Shown: positions 58,045 to 64,000 of the stretch, piece after piece
Layout: each line of letters opens with the position of its first letter
How positions within the stretch are numbered: the stretch's first letter is position 1
Assembly (NCBI GenBank): GCA_964483625.1
Contig: CAZABB010000006.1
Coordinates: 1 to 64,000 of the forward strand
From: JAFGQU01 sp964483625
GTDB taxonomy: Bacteria > Omnitrophota > Gorgyraeia > Duberdicusellales > 4484-171
Length of the DNA stretch: 64,000 nucleotides
Direction of reading: 5' to 3'
Notes under the pieces: generated by a model
Told to the model about the DNA's origin: nothing
Database searches by the model: none
The model's input: the letters and a program-made list of their open reading frames with translations, nothing else
Translations under genes and position numbers: made by a program

Positions 58045-58287
58045 TTATTTAAGAACGCCGCCGGGAATGATTCCTTTTTGGGCGACCGGGGATGTTACGA
58101 CTTTCCCCGCGGTATGAGCGATCTTTGCCGTTGATTCGACGACTTTTCCGGTTGTCGTCACGACTTTCCCCGCGGTATCGATCGCTTCCCCGGGAATTTT
58201 AAGCAGAACACAGCCGGTGAAAATGAATATACACCATCCCGCCAAAAACATCCTGTTTATCACCATTAATCGATATTCATTATTCAT
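58045..58287 (-). CDS. Small repeat-containing lipoprotein
   Basis: An 80-residue protein. A hydrophobic N-terminus ends in the lipobox FTGC; the mature part repeats TAGKVV, TTGKVV, STAKIA and TAGKVV units, an amphipathic strand or helix repeat. It lies just downstream of the two ferritin-like genes. Similar short lipoproteins (DUF6726-like) are known without function. The true start may be the internal Met at residue 13. Confidence 0.6.
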   Translation of the reverse strand: MNNEYRLMVINRMFLAGWCIFIFTGCVLLKIPGEAIDTAGKVVTTTGKVVESTAKIAHTAGKVVTSPVAQKGIIPGGVLK

Positions 58288-58299
58288 GATGGATAGGAT

Positions 58300-58806
58300 C
58301 TACCGAAATAATCCGGCATAGAGAGAATCCCGGTACATACGAATTTTTTTCAGTTTGAGCAGGTGCTTTTCCTCTTCGCCGATGATCAGGCTCAACGTAT
58401 CCCGAGCCGGTTTCTCTTTAACGTATTCCCGGACTTTCTGATAAAAAATAAGCGTGTTTATCTCAACATCCATCGCCAGCTTAAGCAATCTCACATGCGC
58501 ATTCTTTTGCTGGACGGCCGTATCCCGAACCTCAGAGACATCGAAAAACGCCATCCCGCGCATAAAGGCATCAAGCAGATCCTCAAACTGGCTGTCGGCT
58601 TTAAACGATCCTTTGCGGCGGCGGGTCCGATTGGCCAGCCGGGTAAACCGCCGGGCATGTTTTATTTCCTGGTCCCGCAAATACACAAACAGTTTCTGCA
58701 GCTGTTTATCAGTAGTCAGACGCAGCGCTTTCTCATAGAATATTTCTCCCTGCTGCTCGATATTCACCGCCCACCTCAGGATATCATCGAACGCATACTT
58801 CGCCAT
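58300..58806 (-). CDS. Ferritin-like (rubrerythrin-type) protein
   Basis: A 168-residue four-helix protein with carboxylate/His pairs in NIEQQGEIFYEKAL, DQEIKHARRF, MDVEINTLIFYQKV and GEEEKHLLKL, the di-iron ligand pattern E...ExxH...E...ExxH of ferritin-like domains. No rubredoxin tail is present. Probably handles iron or peroxide in an anaerobe. It lies eight bases after the next ferritin-like gene. Confidence 0.82.
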   Translation of the reverse strand: MAKYAFDDILRWAVNIEQQGEIFYEKALRLTTDKQLQKLFVYLRDQEIKHARRFTRLANRTRRRKGSFKADSQFEDLLDAFMRGMAFFDVSEVRDTAVQQKNAHVRLLKLAMDVEINTLIFYQKVREYVKEKPARDTLSLIIGEEEKHLLKLKKIRMYRDSLYAGLFR

Positions 58807-58813
58807 TGTTCGT

Positions 58814-59317
58814 TTACACCCCCTTCTCTATCTTGAGGATATTCACAAGGAGTTCTTTATGTTTTTCTTCCTGGGAAATGATCTCATCCAGTTCTTTTCG
58901 GGTATCAGCAATGACATGTTCGGCGCACGCCCGATAGAACGCTATGGATTTATCTTCAATGATCACCCCCAGATTAAGCGCCCGGCCGACATCGCTGATC
59001 ACCTCACACATTTCTTTCATCTGATTGTACGGTTCATAGATGCCGAAATCCATACTACCCAGGAGATCATTATCCTCGCCGGGATCCGGTTCTTTTTGTC
59101 TGAGTTCAGTAAGGGCGTTCTCGAAAAACGAAAGATGTTTTCTCTCCTCTTCGATAAGGAATTTCAGCATCGACTGAGCCTTCTCATCGTGAGTACATGC
59201 GAGAACTTTTTCGTAAAAACTGATGCCCTGTTTTTCGACCGCAAGCGCCATCCGATAGGCGTCAAATCCGCTGAAATCGGTAATCACCGGTTTGCCGTCA
59301 TGTATTTTTATTTGCAT
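58814..59317 (-). CDS. Ferritin-like (rubrerythrin-type) protein
   Basis: A 167-residue paralogue of the neighbour: MALAVEKQGISFYEKVL, IEEERKHLSFFENAL, IEDKSIAFYRACAEHV and ISQEEKHKELL give the di-iron ligands. Same operon. It is likely involved in oxidative stress defence, as the fusion protein upstream suggests. Confidence 0.82.
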   Translation of the reverse strand: MQIKIHDGKPVITDFSGFDAYRMALAVEKQGISFYEKVLACTHDEKAQSMLKFLIEEERKHLSFFENALTELRQKEPDPGEDNDLLGSMDFGIYEPYNQMKEMCEVISDVGRALNLGVIIEDKSIAFYRACAEHVIADTRKELDEIISQEEKHKELLVNILKIEKGV

Positions 59318-59344
59318 CGTTCGTCCTCCTCTTAGAATTCAGTA

Positions 59345-60664
59345 TTAATAAGTATACATCGCATCGATTATCCCGGCCATAACAAAGTCATTCTCGGTAA
59401 GTCCGCCCGCGGCGTGAGTCGTAAGGATAACGGTCAACTTATTGTAGCCAAACCGGACCGAAGGATGATGCCCTTCGGCTTTTGCCACTTCCGCGATCAG
59501 ATGAGCGAAAAGCTGTACATCGCCGTAATGTGAAAACGAAAATTGTTTTTTGATTTTGGTCGCCTTGATCGATTCCCAGCAGGAAAGTTCACCTAACCGT
59601 TCGGTAACGGCGCTTTCGGATAATGAAGAAATACCTCCTTCACAGACGACACAATGCCCTGCTTCCGGCGCATCCTGCGCCGGCGACGCGAGGATACTCT
59701 TTAATGCTTTCAGGATTTCCTCATAATCGGGGCTTTGCGTAAGCTCGGGTACGATCTGGATATACCGAATGACATCGTTTTTATCGACGATCACGACCGC
59801 CCGGGCAAGCAATTTCAATTCTTTAATGAGCAATCCGTAATTACTCCCGAACGAAAGCGACTGGTAATCGCTTAATGTAGTCACCTTATCGATACTGTTT
59901 GCCTGACAGAACCGCTTCTGAGCGAAAGGGAGATCACAGCTGATCCCGACGATCACAACGTCATCGGAAAATGTTGCTGCCTTTTTATTGAATTCCTTCA
60001 CCTGCAGGTCACAGACCGGCGTATCCAGGGACGGGAAACTGGTCAGGATCTTTACCTTCCCGGCAAAGGCGCCCAATCCTGCGGGCTTTAAACCGGTATC
60101 GACCGCGCTGAAACTACTTGCTCTCCGGCCTAAAACCAGCGGCCGGCCGGCACAATGAAGCGATGCGCCGGAAAACGTCACCACCCCCGGTGCGTGGGCT
60201 CCCAGGGTAACCTCCCGCAGTCTCTGGCGTACCCGTTCGCGATGGTCTTTCGTCATCTTCTTCAAAGCACCCAGTAAGTCTTTAAGCTGATCGGCATCGT
60301 TTTCGATAACTTCAAAAAAGTCCTTTTCTAAAAAGGCGTCTTCGACCTCTAACGCCATCTCAAGCACATTCCGTTCGCTCACCGAAGCCTTTTGAACGCG
60401 AACGATAAGATCGTCGATCTTTTGAGCAAACGCCTCCACCGCCAACATGCTGAATCGTCCTGTATCGACCGCCACGTCTTTACTTTGAACTTTTTTATGG
60501 AAATCGGCAAGAACCCGGGCGTGGTCGAGTTCCTCATCAACCAGTTTGCGGAAGAAATCATCTAAAGCGGGCACTTTTTTGGCGCACCATGCATACAGCC
60601 GCCCGGCGGCCTCTTCATTCTGGATCATGACCGTTAATTGCGCGAGATTTTCCTTTTCTGACAT
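59345..60664 (-). CDS. Triple fusion: ferritin-like domain, thiol peroxidase, PCD domain
   Basis: A 439-residue protein with three domains. The ferritin-like part (1-150) has IQNEEAAGRLYAW, DEELDHARVLA and EVEDAFLEKDF. The Tpx-type peroxiredoxin (about 155-325) has peroxidatic Cys218 in DTPVCDLQ and the RFC Cys253. The pterin-4a-carbinolamine dehydratase-like part (about 335-439) shows the GHHPSVRFGYNKL motif. A GGAGGATATGCT site precedes the ATG. It probably reduces peroxides, linking a di-iron site with a thiol site; the PCD part's role is unclear. Confidence 0.85.
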   Translation of the reverse strand: MSEKENLAQLTVMIQNEEAAGRLYAWCAKKVPALDDFFRKLVDEELDHARVLADFHKKVQSKDVAVDTGRFSMLAVEAFAQKIDDLIVRVQKASVSERNVLEMALEVEDAFLEKDFFEVIENDADQLKDLLGALKKMTKDHRERVRQRLREVTLGAHAPGVVTFSGASLHCAGRPLVLGRRASSFSAVDTGLKPAGLGAFAGKVKILTSFPSLDTPVCDLQVKEFNKKAATFSDDVVIVGISCDLPFAQKRFCQANSIDKVTTLSDYQSLSFGSNYGLLIKELKLLARAVVIVDKNDVIRYIQIVPELTQSPDYEEILKALKSILASPAQDAPEAGHCVVCEGGISSLSESAVTERLGELSCWESIKATKIKKQFSFSHYGDVQLFAHLIAEVAKAEGHHPSVRFGYNKLTVILTTHAAGGLTENDFVMAGIIDAMYTY

Positions 60665-60791
60665 AGCATATCCTCCTTTTATGGACTACCCTGTTTGCAT
60701 CCCCTACTATACCGCATTATCCCTTTGGCTTCAACGCTTTTGATCATATTGACTTATCGGGGAGTTCTTCTACAATAAAAAATAAAAGCCT

Positions 60792-61667
60792 ATGCGGCTC
60801 ATTACCCCCTTCGATCCCTGGCGCAACGAATTCTGCAGCTGTCCTCCCAAATACAGCCTCTCACCCTACACCGGCTGCGAGCACGGCTGTCTCTATTGTT
60901 ACGCCTCATCCTACATTGTCCGTTTCGGCCGGGTACGATCCAAAAAAGATTGCATCTCCCGCCTGAAGAAAGAAATACAAAAGATACCGCCCGGGACTAC
61001 CCTCACCGCGGCCAACTCATCCGATCCTTATCCTGTTCAGGAAAAAGAATCCGGACTTACCCGGCAGATGCTTGAGGTACTCCTGCGGCATGATATCGGA
61101 TTGTTACTTGTTACCAAATCTTCGCTGGTCGAACGCGATCTGGATGTTCTCAAAAAATTTCGGCGGCTGGTTGTCGCCATCACGATCACCACCGCCGATT
61201 GCGAGATTGCCGGGAAACTCGAACCCAACGCTCCCTCTCCCGAACAACGCCTTCATACGATAGCACGCCTCTCGCCTCACATACCGGTCATCTACCGGCT
61301 TGATCCGCTGATCTTCCCGCTCAATACACCGGAGGTCCCGGTTCTCATAGACCGGATACGATCCGCTGGCGCCCGGCAGATTATCACCTCGACGTACAAA
61401 ACAAAACCGGATAATTTCAAACGGATGTGTGCCGTCTTCAGGCGGCATAAAGAGCTCTGGGAAGACCTCTATATGAACAGGGGTGAGACGTTCGGGAACT
61501 ACCGCTATCTGCCGCAAAATTTACGGAAAAAACTCATCCTGAACGTAAAAAAAGAGGCGGAAAGAGCCGGCCTTCGCTTTTCCTCCTGCCGCGAGGGATT
61601 CTCTCCTTACAATACCGCCTCATGTGACGGCTCGCATTTTTTACAAAATGACACAGATGACCGCTGA
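60792..61667 (+). CDS. Radical SAM protein (SplB-like)
   Basis: A 291-residue protein with the iron-sulfur motif GCEHGCLYCYA (CxxxCxxC) near residue 29 and the ANSSDPYPVQEK region of the spore-photoproduct-lyase-like family. Without the full SPL substrate domain its reaction is unknown. It stands alone on the plus strand; a family A repeat covers its last codons. Confidence 0.85.
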   Translation: MRLITPFDPWRNEFCSCPPKYSLSPYTGCEHGCLYCYASSYIVRFGRVRSKKDCISRLKKEIQKIPPGTTLTAANSSDPYPVQEKESGLTRQMLEVLLRHDIGLLLVTKSSLVERDLDVLKKFRRLVVAITITTADCEIAGKLEPNAPSPEQRLHTIARLSPHIPVIYRLDPLIFPLNTPEVPVLIDRIRSAGARQIITSTYKTKPDNFKRMCAVFRRHKELWEDLYMNRGETFGNYRYLPQNLRKKLILNVKKEAERAGLRFSSCREGFSPYNTASCDGSHFLQNDTDDR

Positions 61668-61730
61668 TTGGGAAACCGCAGATGAACACAGATATCTTCT
61701 CTGCGATCATCCGTGTTTCTTTTTATCTGT
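61650..61730. repeat. Dispersed intergenic repeat, family A
   Basis: CACAGATGACCGCTGATT, CGCAGATGAACACAGATATC and TCTGCGATCATCCGTG units, as at 1912-1998. A family F motif (GGCGGGATCCCGC) follows at about 61754-61767. Confidence 0.75.
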
Positions 61731-61794
61731 CCCGTCACCGCAATTTTGATGCAGGCGGGATCCCGCTCATACGGAATATTGAGGTGCGGGACGA

Positions 61795-61971
61795 TCATTT
61801 CCCTGCTTTCCGAAGGAAAAACATCATCGGGCACCAGTTGGTAAACGCCGATTGAAAAAGATTCAGGCCCACAAAGGCGGTAAAGAGATACCAGCGGGGA
61901 TCGACCCAGTATCCCAGTGCCAAAGACCCCAGGATGAAAAACCCGGCAATTCCCCGTAATGTCCGTTCCAT
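61795..61971 (-). CDS. DUF2892 (YgaP-like) membrane protein
   Basis: A 58-residue frame starting MERTLRGIAGFFILGSLALG, then VDPRWYLFTAFVGLNLFQSA and the NWCPM motif near the end. The RxIRxxxG start, two membrane helices and the N-x-CP motif match DUF2892/YgaP transmembrane proteins. AAGGAGGAGAG is placed right before the ATG. It may take part in sulfur handling. Confidence 0.82.
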   Translation of the reverse strand: MERTLRGIAGFFILGSLALGYWVDPRWYLFTAFVGLNLFQSAFTNWCPMMFFLRKAGK

Positions 61972-61989
61972 ACTACTCTCCTCCTTATT

Positions 61990-62096
61990 AAAGTCACAAG
62001 GTCACATAGTCACAGGTCACACGTAAAAACCGAAAACAGATATGTGCTTCTTAGGATCTGAAACGTGTGACTATGTGCCGTGTGACGTGTGACCTT
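61990..62096. repeat. Dispersed low-complexity repeat, family B
   Basis: AAGTCACAAGGTCACATAGT and GTGTGACTATGTGCCGTGTG form an imperfect inverted pair. It reaches the end of the outer-membrane protein gene. See 6518-6612. Confidence 0.7.
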
Positions 62097-63456
62097 AAAA
62101 AATATATCTCGCCCGGGTATATACGTTCGTATTGCCTTCCATCTGGCCGAACTCGGTATAATCATCCTCACCGAAGAAGTAGTTGCCGCCGACGGTAAGC
62201 GTAAACCGGTCACCGAACTTCCGCGACAGGCTCATCCGGAAATACCCGTCTAAATCCGACGGGCTGAAATACACGAAATTATCCCAGGTAATCGTCTGGT
62301 TCCGGAACTGTTTTACGAGCGAAACCGTCAGAAGATGCCGGAACTCATCCTGTCTGAGATCCCCGGCAAGAAGATTCCTGCGGTAATCGTGGTAGGCGAG
62401 GATCCGTTCGCAGAAATACTGAAACCCCAGCGACAGGTCTCCGGCAAAATCACGGGAATATCCCGTCATCGCTTTAACCGAAGAATTCGGGATCAGCCGG
62501 TTGGTCCCCCCTTCATCGTCACGGGAATCGTAATATCCCATCTCGATATTGCCGATCCCGTTTAGAACCGGGGCACGCAGACTTCCCCCGTAGACATTGA
62601 GCCGGGGATAGTAATACTCGGCATTGGCCGGATTCTTATACCCGAGGGGGCTTAAATAAAATCCCCGGTATCCATACACGGCCCATTCCAGAGAACCTTC
62701 CTGATGATAGAGCCGGACTGCGTACTGGATGTTCTCGGCCTGGTGCGGCGGTTCTCGCCGGAAAAACTCGGAATCCCGCCCCGAATACTGCCGGCGTAAA
62801 ACATCATAGAAGGATATCCGGTCTCCCGAAGGCATAACGTTCGGCTCAAAATAAGGGATCATCACCATATCCAGCCAGAATTTCTCTCCGAAATACGACG
62901 TTTTGACCGCCCAGGAAGGACTTTTAAGATATTCGGTATCCCGGCCGGTAAAAAAAGAAACGTAATCTTTGGGAAATATATCGTTGATAAACAGGTAATC
63001 CCCGGTCCCCCACGTCAGTATCTGACGGCCGATTTTCACATCCCAGGCATCGAGGGGAGAAACGGTCAGGTTCACCTCCCGCAGGTCGAAATCGGTCTTA
63101 CCCGAATAGTACCCATCGACGGTGAAATCGCCTTTGAAGTTAAATACCGCGTTATAATCGTAGAGAATATCCGGTTTCTCCGGAAACGACCTCAGCTTCA
63201 ACTGAAACCTGTTCTCCAGGACATTATAGTCGGGACGCTTGGTGTAATCGTCCCCGTGACGGTATCCGAACATTACCTCCTCGAACCCGTGGAAATTCTT
63301 TGCGATGCCCTTTAGCGAGCCAAGCATATCCGCATATCCCGAAACCCCGACCATCATGACCGCCAGTCCCGCGAGAAGCCCCCTAAACCTCCACTTCCTA
63401 CTTCTTCTGTATTTTTTCACGTGTGACCTTGTGTCGTGTGACGTGTGACTTTTCAT
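62095..63456 (-). CDS. DUF1302-like outer-membrane beta-barrel protein
   Basis: About 453 residues from MKSHTSHDTR. After a basic leader comes a signal peptide (GLLAGLAVMMVGVSGYA), then alternating strands with GRQILTWGTGDYLFINDIFP, the motif of the DUF1302/RND-associated outer-membrane family, ending in the C-terminal aromatic YTRARYIF of outer-membrane barrels. The first residues up to SHVKK come from the family B repeat (63416-63456). ATGA overlap with the sorting protein suggests one operon, probably with an MMPL-type exporter outside the window. Confidence 0.85.
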   Translation of the reverse strand: MKSHTSHDTRSHVKKYRRSRKWRFRGLLAGLAVMMVGVSGYADMLGSLKGIAKNFHGFEEVMFGYRHGDDYTKRPDYNVLENRFQLKLRSFPEKPDILYDYNAVFNFKGDFTVDGYYSGKTDFDLREVNLTVSPLDAWDVKIGRQILTWGTGDYLFINDIFPKDYVSFFTGRDTEYLKSPSWAVKTSYFGEKFWLDMVMIPYFEPNVMPSGDRISFYDVLRRQYSGRDSEFFRREPPHQAENIQYAVRLYHQEGSLEWAVYGYRGFYLSPLGYKNPANAEYYYPRLNVYGGSLRAPVLNGIGNIEMGYYDSRDDEGGTNRLIPNSSVKAMTGYSRDFAGDLSLGFQYFCERILAYHDYRRNLLAGDLRQDEFRHLLTVSLVKQFRNQTITWDNFVYFSPSDLDGYFRMSLSRKFGDRFTLTVGGNYFFGEDDYTEFGQMEGNTNVYTRARYIF

Positions 63457-64000
63457 TTGATCCATTCGCGCGGCGGCCGTCTGAGGTACCGTTCGGTAAA
63501 AATATCCTCGGCGATACCCAATTCGTATTCGACTTCCTGAAATTCCATCACCGTGTGCGCTCCGGTCTCTGCGTCACGCATAACGCCTTTGGTGATGGTA
63601 GGCGTATCCTGGATAGTCTCGATTTCGAGCGCTTCAAAGACTTTATACAATTCATCGCGCTTATTATAATGCTCGACTTTCAGCGGCAGAACATATTCCT
63701 TGTCGACCCAGATAACCCGGTAGGAAAATTCAACACCCGCGGTATCCTTCGGTACGGCCTTGATCTTCAACGCCTTGCGTTTATCTAAAAGACCTTCGCT
63801 TTCCAATACCATCTCTCCCATATACTCATAGGTATCATCATCGAGATGGCGGCCGGAGACGTCTTCATAGGTAAAATCACTCCCGACAAACGAAGAACGC
63901 TTATCGTTCGCCGAAATCCGGCGCACCAGATCGATCGCAGGAAGATACAGCCACCGGTCATCGTCACGGTCGATATGCTTATTCACCAGAAATACCACAC
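63453..64000 (-). CDS. Outer-membrane lipoprotein-sorting (LolA-like) protein, partial
   Basis: The C-terminal about 180 residues: WLYLPAIDLVRRISANDKRS, SFVGSDFTYEDVSGR and YRVIWVDKEYVLPLKVEHY, the pattern of LolA-like outer-membrane lipoprotein-sorting proteins found next to RND exporters. The frame is open at the window edge, so the N-terminus is missing. Confidence 0.85.
   Translation of the reverse strand, partial: VVFLVNKHIDRDDDRWLYLPAIDLVRRISANDKRSSFVGSDFTYEDVSGRHLDDDTYEYMGEMVLESEGLLDKRKALKIKAVPKDTAGVEFSYRVIWVDKEYVLPLKVEHYNKRDELYKVFEALEIETIQDTPTITKGVMRDAETGAHTVMEFQEVEYELGIAEDIFTERYLRRPPREWIK

Overview
The window is a bacterial chromosome segment interrupted by one integrated element of about 34 kb. 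The outer parts (1-12.7 kb and 46.7-64 kb) have bacterial signals: GGAGG-type ribosome sites, sigma70 promoters, outer-membrane proteins, and core genes such as accA, comM, a UvrD-type helicase, folE, mnmE, folC and purH. Several ferritin/rubrerythrin-like and peroxiredoxin proteins, an RND-associated outer-membrane pair and many dispersed intergenic repeats suggest an uncultured Gram-negative anaerobe, perhaps of the PVC/Omnitrophota type. That placement is a low-confidence guess from gene content.

Left flank. Genes from 1 to 5.6 kb look like a small type II polyketide/fatty-acid assembly line: a cyclase-family protein, an acyl carrier protein, an inactive ketosynthase (chain-length-factor type), an active ketosynthase, a tandem TIGR04076 protein, a ketopantoate-reductase-like enzyme, a SRPBCC-type protein and a PCP_red-type protein. 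A phosphorylase, an acyl-CoA/ACP ligase, a PadR-type regulator with a perfect 11-bp inverted-repeat operator candidate, and accA follow. An L,D-transpeptidase, a DUF212 protein, a response regulator and a secreted protein complete the flank.

The element (12,748-46,696). comM is split exactly inside its MNPCPC-GYF motif. Joining the halves through the shared TGCG gives an intact frame of about 512 residues. A large serine recombinase lies at the left end. Joining the two element ends in silico fuses its reading frame to the double-HTH gene at the right end, giving one frame of about 734 codons. The cargo includes a BcgI-like restriction-modification pair, an McrB(EVE-like insert)-McrC-nuclease-MBL cassette, two tyrosine recombinases, a HerA/DUF87 ATPase, an operon with a lipoprotein, a ubiquitin-E2-like protein, a membrane AAA ATPase and a YdjM-like membrane hydrolase, a receiver-ParB-like protein, a phosphotransferase, and many small regulators and zinc-ribbon proteins. 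Many cargo genes have a TATA-like box 21-28 bases before the start codon and no Shine-Dalgarno sequence, which is the archaeal leaderless pattern. A few signals (a lipobox and one sigma70-like promoter with a terminated leader RNA) look bacterial. Structured intergenic regions stand out at 19.8-20.0, 22.7, 29.4-29.8, 30.6 and 35.0 kb.

Right flank. After the 5' half of comM come the helicase, folE, mnmE, folC, purH, a YchF-C-terminal-like protein and an EF-G-like GTPase behind a clear sigma70 promoter. Next are a small lipoprotein, two ferritin-like proteins, a ferritin-thiol peroxidase-PCD triple fusion, a radical SAM protein, a DUF2892-like membrane protein and an outer-membrane protein/lipoprotein-sorting pair cut by the window edge. 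Six kinds of dispersed repeat lie between host genes, and some run into coding sequence.
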